A stretch of 64,000 bases of DNA from an uncultured Eubacteriales bacterium (lineage in GTDB: Bacteria; Bacillota; Clostridia; Peptostreptococcales; Anaerovoracaceae): NCBI GenBank assembly GCA_902763505.1, contig CACWSO010000003.1, forward strand, positions 62,001 through 126,000. Direction: 5' to 3'. Position 1 is the first letter of the stretch, and each line of letters starts with the position of its first letter. Under the pieces are notes generated by a model, which was not told the origin of the DNA, made no database searches, and saw only the letters and a list, made by a program, of their open reading frames with translations. Below, one piece after another: positions 53,101 to 60,601 of this stretch. Both the position numbers and the translations under genes were made by a program.

Positions 53101-53356
53101 TATCATTTTCGATTGGGAAGAGAAAGATATGTGCATGAAAGAGTACGGAAGAGGCGGCAAACTGATGTTGACGGAAGATCTCGCATTTGGAGATGTGTGT
53201 ATGAATTCCGAGCAACTGGCAGAATCCATCAGACGCAGTTATGATGCGCCGCAGAGTGAAGAGTACGTCAACCGTTACAGACAGATCGTTGAATTCCACG
53301 ATGGAAAGAATACCGAAAGATTCGTCACTATGGCGAAGAAAGACGGGTTGCTGTAG
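50087..53356 (+). CDS. Double-domain CDP-glycerol glycerophosphotransferase-family protein
   Basis: The 1089-residue product contains two CDP-glycerol glycerophosphotransferase-like (TagF/Glyphos_transf) domains. The first, at about 20-400, has LNTWHGTPLKRLGR near 128, AYMPTWRGTGR near 222 and CDALISDYSSVMIDFAQ near 295. The second, at about 730-1080, has YIFLQHGVMYMVSLGADKR, TVMLTWRPWEY, LIILPHPL and TKLLVTDYSSISYDAFYRGTNII. A middle region of about 300 residues is unassigned. TagF of Bacillus has one such domain, so this could combine a primase with a polymerase or make two different linkages. It probably acts at the inner membrane face. rmlA follows after 36 bases with a good AGGAGG. Confidence 0.85.
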   Translation: MKLDNISKKYKKRRKFSGYAKYQKLPLEEKTFLLEAGQGLHINGNVFAFVQSLETDSKWHAYKWYVVVTTSAKKAAEKKLADNGFSKAMLVIRDSDEYIRLLATAKYLITDNSFPSYYVKREGQVCLNTWHGTPLKRLGRQDIEHSTSIGNVQKNFLFSDYLLFPNTYTRDIMMEDYMVSRLYRGKSVLIDYPRNDALFDMERSRQIREKYELEDKKVLAYMPTWRGTGRNANVQKQVEDIEQILRFIDGQLHEDEILFVNLHFLVTKGIDFKQYKNIRKFPAEYETYVFLAACDALISDYSSVMIDFAQTGRDVIMYMYDYEEYCREKGFYFDVRTLPFKQAETEDELMEAIHEGPRAYKLDDSLVGENFGHATEKMLNLLCNGVEEGINVEQWQPGEDIRVIHAGNILRPEDQFILNRFMEELPEEEKKRTVLTFENRLNGESLAYLGTIDPDLHFVRYIITDYRPFSKKVYEVQERKRLMYGIEPASMEFLQSGNARLSRMISRYKGRKVYHNIPSELRSALNYGFAKNPASYEKFISRFDEIKEYPPDFCIEMWEEQEPMSWGIIADFDCEQFTANDEKLFMSGTLDVRFLEKDFQLKDSLLINNKEYKINLKMLSESFANRVYKKTAHIELTVDPQELVVWNVNNRMAIGVISEGKELWARVRSTKKQTQSRKIHKIPSIGSVCSFKPESLSFRIVVREENVTDKTIEKIKLALAFALSRITPWYKPVLLYEKNCARYEESASVLLEYLADIHYKSARFVLDKNYEHRDGIPEKCRKYIIDKYSFSHYYNLFAAKTLISSEAVGHALEKQTTSKLFKNYIDKGSKNYIFLQHGVMYMVSLGADKRFFFNVDVEHAKRRVVVSSDLEAEHFKHYTRYRDEDIYVCGLLKFDKSILYDDADRITVMLTWRPWEYVSGINDIRQTAYFKMLERIGAAVPEELKEKLIILPHPLIAKQMETMEASGISKYMTATEKYDEILRTTKLLVTDYSSISYDAFYRGTNIIFDWEEKDMCMKEYGRGGKLMLTEDLAFGDVCMNSEQLAESIRRSYDAPQSEEYVNRYRQIVEFHDGKNTERFVTMAKKDGLL

Positions 53357-53392
53357 CTAGGAGAAAAGATACGTTCAAAGGAGGATAGCGAA

Positions 53393-54256
53393 ATGAAAGG
53401 AATTGTTCTGGCGGGGGGAAAGGGAACAAGACTGTATCCAATTACAAAGGCAGTATCCAAACAGATACTTCCCATATACGACAAACCTTTGGTTTACTAT
53501 CCAATATCAGTATTGATGCTGGCAGGGATCCGGGATGTGCTGATCATTTCCACACCGGCAGACATCGGCGATTATGAAGATCTTCTCGGAGATGGAAAGA
53601 AACTGGGCATGAACTTTTGCTACAAGGTTCAGGATAAACCAAGAGGACTGGCGGATGCGTTTATCGTAGGAGAAGAATTTATCGGCGATGATGATGTATG
53701 CCTCGTACTGGGAGACAATGTTTTCTACGGGCCTGATATGACCACAATGCTGAAGAGGACGATTGAGAGGAATGAAGGTGCGACGGTATTCGGATATCCG
53801 GTCAAGGATGCCAGATCCTTCGGCGTAGTCGAATTCGATGATGACGGTAATGTTATTTCAATCGAGGAAAAGCCAGAAAAACCGAAGTCGAATTACGCTG
53901 TTCCCGGACTCTATTTTTACGATAACAGCGTCGTGGAAATCGCTAAAAATGTGAAACCTTCCGCGCGCGGTGAAATTGAGATCACATCAATCAACAATGA
54001 ATATCTGCGCAGAGGCAAGCTGAGGGTTACACTGATGAGAAGAGGAATGGCCTGGCTGGATACTGGGACACCAGACGGCATGCTTAAAGCAGCCGAATTC
54101 GTGGAAGCAGTCCAGTCAAGACAAGGTTTCTATATTGCATGCCTGGAGGAGATTGCATGGAGACGTGAGTTTATCGACGATGCACAGTTGAGAAGGCTCG
54201 GTGAAGAGCTGAAAGTCACAGATTACGGGCAATATCTTCTGTCATTGCTTGATTAA
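53393..54256 (+). CDS. rmlA: Glucose-1-phosphate thymidylyltransferase
   Basis: The 287-residue product starts [18 protein letters not shown], the nucleotidyltransferase signature of RmlA, and carries [25 protein letters not shown], the [10 protein letters not shown] metal-binding aspartate region (about 110) and [21 protein letters not shown] (about 161). It makes dTDP-glucose from dTTP and glucose-1-phosphate. Length and motif order are standard. It sits 11 bases before rmlB. With rmlB and the aminotransferase at 43229 it gives a route to a dTDP-4-amino-6-deoxyhexose. Confidence 0.96.
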   Translation: MKGIVLAGGKGTRLYPITKAVSKQILPIYDKPLVYYPISVLMLAGIRDVLIISTPADIGDYEDLLGDGKKLGMNFCYKVQDKPRGLADAFIVGEEFIGDDDVCLVLGDNVFYGPDMTTMLKRTIERNEGATVFGYPVKDARSFGVVEFDDDGNVISIEEKPEKPKSNYAVPGLYFYDNSVVEIAKNVKPSARGEIEITSINNEYLRRGKLRVTLMRRGMAWLDTGTPDGMLKAAEFVEAVQSRQGFYIACLEEIAWRREFIDDAQLRRLGEELKVTDYGQYLLSLLD

Positions 54257-54267
54257 ATAAGGAGATC

Positions 54268-55290
54268 ATGATGAAAATACTTATTACCGGCGGCGCCGGA
54301 TTTATCGGAGCCAATTTCGTATTCTATATGCTGAAGGAACATCCGGATTACGACATTGTATGTCTGGATGCGCTTACCTATGCAGGCAATCTGGAAACTC
54401 TGGAGCCTGCCATGAAAAACGACAGGTTTAAGTTTGTCAAAGGAGATGTGGCGGACCGCGAAGCAGTATTCAAACTCTTCGAAGAAGAAGGATTCAACGT
54501 AGTTGTCAACTTTGCTGCGGAATCCCATGTGGATCGATCCATCGAAGACCCCGGCATCTTCCTTAAGACGAATATTCTGGGGACACAGGTTCTGATGGAC
54601 GCCTGCAACAAGAACGGAATCGATCGGTTCCATCAGGTGGGCACCGATGAGGTTTACGGTGATTTGCCGCTTGACAGACCGGACCTGTTCTTTACCGAGA
54701 CCACGCCGATTACGGCATCAAGCCCATATTCGGCTTCCAAGGCATCCGCGGATCTTCTCGTGATGGCATATCACAGAACCTATGGATTGCCGGTTACAAT
54801 CAGCAGATGTTCCAATAATTATGGACCTTATCAGTTCCCGGAGAAACTGATTCCGCTGATGATCGCGAATGCATTAGCAGATAAGGAACTGCCTGTTTAC
54901 GGAGAGGGATTGAATGTCAGAGACTGGCTCTACGTTGAGGATCACTGCAGAGCCATCGATCTGATCCTGCATGAGGGCAAAGTCGGTGAAGTCTATAATA
55001 TCGGTGGTCACAATGAGATGAAGAATATCGATATCGTCAAACTGATCTGCAAGTATCTGGACAAACCGGAGACGCTGATCAAGTACGTTACAGACCGTAA
55101 AGGTCATGACCTAAGATATGCCATCGACCCAACCAAGATTCATGAGGAACTGGGATGGCTGCCGACAACCATGTTTGCGGACGGAATTAAGAAGACCATT
55201 GACTGGTATCTAGATAATCAGGACTGGTGGAAGAGTATCATCAGCGGAGAATACCAGGAATACTATGAAAAAATGTACGGCAATAGATAA
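54268..55290 (+). CDS. rmlB: dTDP-glucose 4,6-dehydratase
   Basis: The 340-residue short-chain-dehydrogenase-type enzyme converts dTDP-glucose to dTDP-4-keto-6-deoxyglucose. It has the NAD-binding ITGGAGFIGANFVFYML, the conserved FAAESHVDRSIEDP (about 80), GTDEVYGD (about 127), the catalytic YSASKASADLLVMAYHRTYG (about 153) and SRCSNNYGPYQFPEKLIPLM. The start could be ATG 54268 or the adjacent ATG 54271; AGGAG is better spaced from the latter. No rmlC or rmlD follows, so the keto-sugar is probably used by the WecE-like aminotransferase rather than for rhamnose. Confidence 0.96.
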   Translation: MMKILITGGAGFIGANFVFYMLKEHPDYDIVCLDALTYAGNLETLEPAMKNDRFKFVKGDVADREAVFKLFEEEGFNVVVNFAAESHVDRSIEDPGIFLKTNILGTQVLMDACNKNGIDRFHQVGTDEVYGDLPLDRPDLFFTETTPITASSPYSASKASADLLVMAYHRTYGLPVTISRCSNNYGPYQFPEKLIPLMIANALADKELPVYGEGLNVRDWLYVEDHCRAIDLILHEGKVGEVYNIGGHNEMKNIDIVKLICKYLDKPETLIKYVTDRKGHDLRYAIDPTKIHEELGWLPTTMFADGIKKTIDWYLDNQDWWKSIISGEYQEYYEKMYGNR

Positions 55291-55304
55291 AGGAGAAGTG
55301 TAGA

Positions 55305-56255
55305 ATGCTGATTTCTTTTGTGATTCCATGCTACAGGTCAGCGAAGACTCTGGGAAATGTTGTGGAAGAAATACAGAATATGATGCGGGAGCACAGCGAA
55401 TATGATTCTGAAATCATACTCGTCAACGACTGTTCACCGGATAACACCTTTGAGGTAATCGAGTCTCTGACGAAAAAATACGGGAATATCACGGGAATCG
55501 ATATCGCGAAGAACAGCGGTCAGCAGTGTGCGCTCATGGCCGGATTCAGACAGGCAGAAGGAGATTTGATCATCGCCTGTGACGATGACGGGCAGACACC
55601 AGTCGATACCTCTTTCAGATTGATTGAGAAACTGTTCGAAGGCGATTATGATGTGGTGTGCGCGAAATATGAGAACCGCGGCAGCCGCTCTCTCTTCAGA
55701 CGCCTTGGAACATGGGCAGACAGAACTATGGTCAAAGTGTTCCTGGAAAAGCCTGATGATTTTAATACAGCGATTTACTTCGTCGCCAAGCGGTTCGTCA
55801 TTGAAGAGATCACAAAATATGACAATCCGTTCCCGTATTGGACAGGGCTTCTGCTGAGAACGACCCACAATGTCGGGAACGTACTCGTCGATCAGAAGAA
55901 CAGGGCGGCAGGTGAATCCGGATATACCATGAGGAAACTGCTGAGTCTGTGGATCAACGGATTGACCACATTCTCCATTAAACCGCTCCGTTTCGCGACG
56001 ATTGCTGGAAGCGTATTAGCGTTGATTGGATTTATTATCATCGTGTTCCTGGTCATTGGAAAACTGGTGAACGCAGACATCTCCGTTGGATGGACTTCAC
56101 TGATTGCAACAAATATCCTCGTTGGAGGACTGATTATGCTCATGCTCGGAATGATTGGAGAATATATAGGCAGAATCTACATCAGCCTGAACGAGAGTCC
56201 GCAGTATGTAATTCGTAGAATCATTGAGAAATCAGATGGCAGAAAAGAAGATTAA
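55305..56255 (+). CDS. GT2 glycosyltransferase with two C-terminal membrane spans (CsbB/ArnC/GtrB-like)
   Basis: The 316-residue enzyme has the GT-A fold signature SFVIPCYRSAKTLGNVVEE, ILVNDCSPDNTFEVI, GQQCALMAGFRQAEGDLIIACDDD-type metal-binding aspartates and two C-terminal membrane spans (about 228-255 and 262-290). The layout matches polyprenyl-phosphate glycosyltransferases (CsbB, GtrB, ArnC), which put one sugar on undecaprenyl phosphate at the inner face. It directly follows rmlA-rmlB, so the sugar may be derived from dTDP-4-keto-6-deoxyglucose. The two YfhO proteins would be the outside transferases. No GtcA/GtrA-type flippase was seen in the window. Confidence 0.86.
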   Translation: MLISFVIPCYRSAKTLGNVVEEIQNMMREHSEYDSEIILVNDCSPDNTFEVIESLTKKYGNITGIDIAKNSGQQCALMAGFRQAEGDLIIACDDDGQTPVDTSFRLIEKLFEGDYDVVCAKYENRGSRSLFRRLGTWADRTMVKVFLEKPDDFNTAIYFVAKRFVIEEITKYDNPFPYWTGLLLRTTHNVGNVLVDQKNRAAGESGYTMRKLLSLWINGLTTFSIKPLRFATIAGSVLALIGFIIIVFLVIGKLVNADISVGWTSLIATNILVGGLIMLMLGMIGEYIGRIYISLNESPQYVIRRIIEKSDGRKED

Positions 56256-57474
56256 GATTATGATCATAGGCGCCGGAACCTATCAGGTGCCGTTAATAGA
56301 GCAAGCGAAACGCAGGGGGATGCATACCATTGTCGTGTCGCCGGATGGACCTTACCCAGGGCTGAAACTGGCGGATCAGGTCTGCTATTTCGATGTCCGC
56401 GATGAAGCGGCGATCCTCAAGGTGGCCAAAGAGGAAAAGATCGATGGCGTCATCACTGACCAGACGGATATCGCAGTCAGAACCGTAGCATATGTGGCAG
56501 AGAATATGGGACTTCCCGGCATAGGATACGAAACAGCGAAGCTGTTTACAGATAAAATCATGATGCGTGATAGGTGCATGGAACTAGGCATTCCGACCAT
56601 CGATTACAAATGTGTCAGCTCTTATGAAGAGGCATTGGCCTTCTATAGGAGTCTGGACAGCAACGCAATCATCAAGCCTGCAGATAATCAGGGCAGCAGA
56701 GGCGTATTCAAAATTGTTTCTGAAGAAAAGCTGAAGGAGCGCTTCCCTGAAACCATCGGGTATTCCGGTTCGGGCAGAGTCGTGATAGAACGCTTTATCG
56801 AAGGAACGGAGTTCGAAGTAGATTCCATCGTACTGCACAACGAAGAAAAGACGCTGATGCATGCGGATCTCACGCCATACAGCATTCCGGATGTATTTGC
56901 ATCCACCACCAGGCTGTATCCATCCGTTGCAGAGAAGAAGGTGCTTGAGAAACTTCTTCAGACGAACCACGATGTCATCACAGGATTCGGATTGAGGCAG
57001 GGCGTGACACACAGTGAGTACATCATGGATCACAGAGGCGTCATATACCTGATCGAAGCGGCAGCAAGGGGCGGCGGCACTTATATATCCTCCCATATCG
57101 CACAGCTTCAGACAGGGGTGGATGTGAATGATTTTCTGCTGGATATTGCATTGGGAAGCAGAAAAGAATTGCCGGAATTTGAAACAGGAAAGTGTGCCTG
57201 CGGATATGTTACGTTCTACTTGCCGGAAGGTACAGTTAAAGCCGTCGATGGTGTAGAAGAAATCAGATCGATGGACAGTGTCTGCAAGGACGCCTTCGAT
57301 GACATCTATGTAGGATTGAAAACAGAACATTTTGAGGACAAGACATCGAGATACGCGGTCATATTGAAAGCAGTTGACAGAGATGCGTTGATGGAAGAAA
57401 TCAGCGCTGTGAAGGACAAGCTGCGCATTCAAATTGAAACCAAAGATGGAATCAAAGGACCAGTTTGGGAATAG
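56236..57474 (+). CDS. ATP-grasp ligase (PurK/CarB-like), first of a tandem pair
   Basis: The 412-residue product starts at ATG 56236 (MAEKKIKIMIIGAG), overlapping the GT2 gene by 20 bases. It has a pre-ATP-grasp Rossmann-like domain (IMIIGAGTYQVPLIEQAKRRG; SPDGPYPGLKLADQVCYFDV) and an ATP-grasp core with FTDKIMMRDRCMELGIPTIDY, IIKPADNQGSRGVFKIVS (about residue 143) and YLIEAAARGGGTYISSHI (about 273; metal-binding Glu). The ATP-grasp layout is that of amino-acid or carboxylate ligases, unlike the sugar-transfer-associated group earlier in the locus. The following gene product is related. The substrate is unknown; attaching an amino acid or short acid to an amino-sugar is a reasonable guess. 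Confidence 0.8.
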   Translation: MAEKKIKIMIIGAGTYQVPLIEQAKRRGMHTIVVSPDGPYPGLKLADQVCYFDVRDEAAILKVAKEEKIDGVITDQTDIAVRTVAYVAENMGLPGIGYETAKLFTDKIMMRDRCMELGIPTIDYKCVSSYEEALAFYRSLDSNAIIKPADNQGSRGVFKIVSEEKLKERFPETIGYSGSGRVVIERFIEGTEFEVDSIVLHNEEKTLMHADLTPYSIPDVFASTTRLYPSVAEKKVLEKLLQTNHDVITGFGLRQGVTHSEYIMDHRGVIYLIEAAARGGGTYISSHIAQLQTGVDVNDFLLDIALGSRKELPEFETGKCACGYVTFYLPEGTVKAVDGVEEIRSMDSVCKDAFDDIYVGLKTEHFEDKTSRYAVILKAVDRDALMEEISAVKDKLRIQIETKDGIKGPVWE

Positions 57475-57476
57475 CT

Positions 57477-58670
57477 ATGGAGAATACAAAGAAAAAAATA
57501 TTAATATTGGGTGCAGGCAGGGGCCAAATCGGCCTATATAAAGCATGCAGCAGACTTGGATATGAATCCATAGCAGTCAGTATCGATGGAGACTATCCTG
57601 GTTTTCAATATGCAGACAGAGTATGCATCACCGATATCAAAGATAGAGAAGGCGTTGCTAGATTGGGCGCAGAGATCGGTGCAGACGGAATTGTCACTGC
57701 GTGCATGGATGCGGGTCTTCCTGCACTCGGTTACGCTTGTGAACAGCTCTCTCTCAAAGGACCTGACAGCAGGAGCTCAGAGGTTTCATCCAATAAGTGG
57801 CTCATGAAAGATGCTTTCATGAAATATGGTGTAAATACTGCAAAATATGTTAAAATAAATAGTTCAAAAGAACTGAAAGAAGCTGCAGGCAAACTTGGGT
57901 TGCCGGTGATCATCAAACCAGTGGATCTCGGCGGTAGCAGAGGCATTAACATCGTGTTTTCAGAAGACGAACTGGAACGCAAGTTTGAAGATACCATGTC
58001 TGCCACCAAACAGGATTATTGTATCGTTGAAGAGTATATCGACGGATATGAGTTCAGTGCGACATCATTCGTTGCAGGAGGAGAAGTTCTGTTTGTTCTT
58101 CCTACAGGCGATTTGCGGTATGGGGAAAATGATGAAATACCGGTCGGGCACTATGTCCCATTTGAATGTGATGACGAGATGACCCAGCAGGTGGATGAGC
58201 ATGTCAGGAAAGCCATAGCGGCAATCGGCCTAGATGACTGCGCTGTCAATGTCGACATTATGGCCAAAGACGGCAAACCATATATACTGGAATTGACCGG
58301 CAGACTCGGAGCTAATGCGATTCCGGAAATAACGTCTGAGTATTACGGAAGTGATATTTACGAACTGATTGTCAGAACATCTGTGGGCGATTACAGCATG
58401 GCAGATCAGTTCAGAGAGCCTGAGGATGGCAGAATCGTCTATGGAAGAATGCTGTTATCTGAGAAAACAGGCACAGCAACATGGGACAGCCTTGCTGCTT
58501 CCGAAAGAAATGTGGATATGTTCATTGAGAACGGTTCACAGGTCAACCGGTTCAGAAATCCGGGAGACTGCCTTGGGCAGATTGTGGTCACGGGGAGTTC
58601 ACTGGACGGATGTGCAGCGGATACGGATAGAATTATTAAAGATATTCAATTAGATGTGAAAAGGAGATAG
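57477..58670 (+). CDS. ATP-grasp ligase, second of a tandem pair
   Basis: The 397-residue product starts at ATG 57477 and resembles its neighbour: LILGAGRGQIGLYKACSRLGYE and VSIDGDYPGFQYADRVCITDI in the pre-ATP-grasp domain, then SSNKWLMKDAFMKYGVNTAKY, VIIKPVDLGGSRGINIVFS (about residue 140), CIVEEYIDGYEF and the metal-binding end PYILELTGRLGANAIPEI (about 265). It resembles amino-acid ligases and carboxylases such as PurK and BacD in layout. It is 2 bases downstream of its partner and 3 bases before a carrier-protein gene, so an activated acyl or aminoacyl group might be handed to the carrier; this is inference. Confidence 0.8.
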   Translation: MENTKKKILILGAGRGQIGLYKACSRLGYESIAVSIDGDYPGFQYADRVCITDIKDREGVARLGAEIGADGIVTACMDAGLPALGYACEQLSLKGPDSRSSEVSSNKWLMKDAFMKYGVNTAKYVKINSSKELKEAAGKLGLPVIIKPVDLGGSRGINIVFSEDELERKFEDTMSATKQDYCIVEEYIDGYEFSATSFVAGGEVLFVLPTGDLRYGENDEIPVGHYVPFECDDEMTQQVDEHVRKAIAAIGLDDCAVNVDIMAKDGKPYILELTGRLGANAIPEITSEYYGSDIYELIVRTSVGDYSMADQFREPEDGRIVYGRMLLSEKTGTATWDSLAASERNVDMFIENGSQVNRFRNPGDCLGQIVVTGSSLDGCAADTDRIIKDIQLDVKRR

Positions 58671-58673
58671 AAG

Positions 58674-58901
58674 ATGAGAGAAGAGGTAATGGAGATTCTG
58701 ACAGATATCAGAGGAGACGTAGATTTTGAGAACGAGGCCAAGCTGATTGACGACAACATTTTAACGTCGCTTGATATCGTTGCGATTGTTGGTGAATTCA
58801 ATGACGTATTTGATATCGAGATCACTGTGGAGGATTTGGTGCCTGAAAATTTCAATTCTGTCGATGCCATGATTGAGCTGATTATGGCGGCACAGGAGTA
58901 G
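58674..58901 (+). CDS. Acyl/aminoacyl carrier protein
   Basis: The 75-residue acidic protein has the four-helix carrier-protein pattern, with the presumed phosphopantetheine-attachment serine in LTSLDIVAIVGEF (Ser32, in place of the usual DSL); FDIEITVEDLVPENFNSVDAMIELI makes up the second half. A GGAG lies 8 bases before the start. It is a candidate for a DltC-like D-alanyl carrier or a dedicated acyl carrier working with the MBOAT protein encoded at 63334. The sequence does not settle the group carried, and no DltA-type ligase is in the window. Confidence 0.85.
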   Translation: MREEVMEILTDIRGDVDFENEAKLIDDNILTSLDIVAIVGEFNDVFDIEITVEDLVPENFNSVDAMIELIMAAQE

Positions 58902-58912
58902 GGGGAATTATA

Positions 58913-60088
58913 GTGAAAGGGAGAAAACCACAAAAACTGGTGATTGTGTTTTCGACACTGTTGTTTTCAGTGATTCTTTGTGGTGCGATTTTGGGGGTGC
59001 TTGTTTATTCGAATCCATCCCATTACAGCGACGATATTATTAAGAAGTACGCTTCAAAAATCAAGACACCAAAAAGCATCGATGCAGTCATCGGTATGGA
59101 CGGCTTTTCATTGAAGACAGACAGCCGGGATAATGATGCCGTTGTTTCATATACATCAGACAACCCGGATGTAGTCAAAGTAGATGAGAACGGTGTGCTT
59201 CATATTGAAGGAAAAGGGAGCGCCGTTATCACGGCTTTTACCAATGGTGATCTGTTCCATGGCCCAGCATACAGTAAGACGACAGTTAATGTCAGTGAGT
59301 TAAGCGCGCCGAAGATCACTCGTTCCAAGCCGGGTGTACGAAATACGGAGATCGGCTGGGAAAAGGTAAAGCATGCGGATGGATACTACATCAATGAATA
59401 CGATTCATCGGATAAACTCATCGACACCGTCAAGGTATCGGCAAAGGATGATTATGCAGAGTTTTCGGACAAACCAATCGGGAATACATATAGTTATGAA
59501 GTGATTGCCTTCACAGAAGTCGGTGGAAAAGAATTCAAGGGTAAGCCTTCCGAGAAAGTGACAGAAACCGCCAGAGATGCGCTGATTGGTCAGGCGAGAA
59601 ATGATGAGCACAAAAAAACGCGCGGTGGTTCAGCAGGAGACCAGACAGGCAAAGAAGTTGCCATCAGCGGTTGGAGTCACGGATCAAGTTGGAACCATTG
59701 GAGTTACGTAGCTAGATTCAAGGATCCTGAGAAGGCTAGAATCGCAGCGGATGCCATGGAAGCCGCTTGTAACAATAACCATATAGGATACGATCAATCC
59801 AACAGAACAAGCTTATATAATGTGGCAAAAGCAACAAACTGGGATATTGAAAATATCACAACGAATTGTGAGTGTTCCTGCTCACCGCTTGTTTCCGTAT
59901 GCATCAATGCGGCAGGAGTAAGTGTGCCTGCTGGTTGGTGGACAGCGAATAAATCGATGAAGGCGGCGATGCAGGCAACGGGAGAGTTCGAGTTCTATAC
60001 AGATTCCTCCTATACGGCAAGCACGAAAAACCTTAAGCGTGGGGATATCCTCGTAACGACCGGACGCCATGCGGGAATGGTATTATAG
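58913..60088 (+). CDS. Membrane-anchored NlpC/P60-like wall protein
   Basis: The 391-residue product (GTG start, AGGGGG upstream) has one N-terminal membrane segment (about 8-30). A Big2-like immunoglobulin module (about 60-125: VVSYTSDNPDVVKVDENG) and a fibronectin-III-like module (about 130-220) precede an NlpC/P60-related domain known from clostridial phage and surface endopeptidases. In that domain GSAGDQTGKEVAISGW, GYDQSNRTSLYNVAKATNW, NCECSCSPLVSVCINAAG and LKRGDILVTTGRHAGMVL are recognised. The catalytic cysteine lies in CSPL and the histidine in GRHAG. The protein stops five residues after that histidine, so the usual third polar residue is missing, and the usual aspartate before the cysteine is replaced by serine. 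Activity is uncertain. Confidence 0.75.
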   Translation: MKGRKPQKLVIVFSTLLFSVILCGAILGVLVYSNPSHYSDDIIKKYASKIKTPKSIDAVIGMDGFSLKTDSRDNDAVVSYTSDNPDVVKVDENGVLHIEGKGSAVITAFTNGDLFHGPAYSKTTVNVSELSAPKITRSKPGVRNTEIGWEKVKHADGYYINEYDSSDKLIDTVKVSAKDDYAEFSDKPIGNTYSYEVIAFTEVGGKEFKGKPSEKVTETARDALIGQARNDEHKKTRGGSAGDQTGKEVAISGWSHGSSWNHWSYVARFKDPEKARIAADAMEAACNNNHIGYDQSNRTSLYNVAKATNWDIENITTNCECSCSPLVSVCINAAGVSVPAGWWTANKSMKAAMQATGEFEFYTDSSYTASTKNLKRGDILVTTGRHAGMVL

Positions 60089-60123
60089 AAAAAGACAGTA
60101 CTGACAAACAAAAGGAGATAGAA

Positions 60124-60591
60124 ATGAAAAAGAAGACAATTCTAGCGGTTTTAATGAGCATCTGTATGCTGTTTGCATTTGCAGCATGTGGCTCGGGAGA
60201 TAGTTCCGCAGAGGAAGAAACGACTGCGGAAGCAACAGAAGAAAGTACGGAAGCAGAACAGGAAGAAATCGCCACTGAGGTAACGGATGCGGAATACGAG
60301 AGTCTGCCGGACATGTCAGTTTTCATTGCCATTGATTTTTCGGACGCAAGCGGCAAGGAAGATGTTGAGGACACCATGATTGAAATGTCAAAAGAGCAGA
60401 CTGCAGCAGATGCACTGCAGATGTTTGCTGAGGCGGAAGGAATGGAAATCGATATCGATGTGAATGGAAACGTCAAATCAATCGATGGCGTTGAGGGAGA
60501 TTGGTATTGTGAAATCAATGGGGAGAAAGCCGCTGACGGCGGCATGACCTCTCCGGAAGATGGCGATGATGTATATTGGATCATGAAGTAG
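60124..60591 (+). CDS. Small lipoprotein with DUF4430-like domain
   Basis: The 155-residue product has a lipoprotein signal peptide with the lipobox FAFAAC near residue 22, an acidic Glu/Thr linker to about residue 50 and a C-terminal domain with QTAADALQMFAEAEGMEID, WYCEINGEKAADGG and GDDVYWIMK. This is the pattern of DUF4430 (transcobalamin-like C-terminal) domains, which are often repeated in larger clostridial surface proteins. It would be anchored outside the membrane. The ligand is unknown. It lies 35 bases after the NlpC/P60-like gene and 10 bases before the next gene. Confidence 0.75.
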   Translation: MKKKTILAVLMSICMLFAFAACGSGDSSAEEETTAEATEESTEAEQEEIATEVTDAEYESLPDMSVFIAIDFSDASGKEDVEDTMIEMSKEQTAADALQMFAEAEGMEIDIDVNGNVKSIDGVEGDWYCEINGEKAADGGMTSPEDGDDVYWIMK

Positions 60592-60601
60592 AAAAACGTT
60601 T

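Noticed and set aside
58913-60088. Prophage remnant suggested by the phage-type NlpC/P60 domain
   Set aside because: No integrase, structural or lysis genes are nearby, and the gene has a membrane anchor plus Ig-like modules and sits within a wall-protein cluster.
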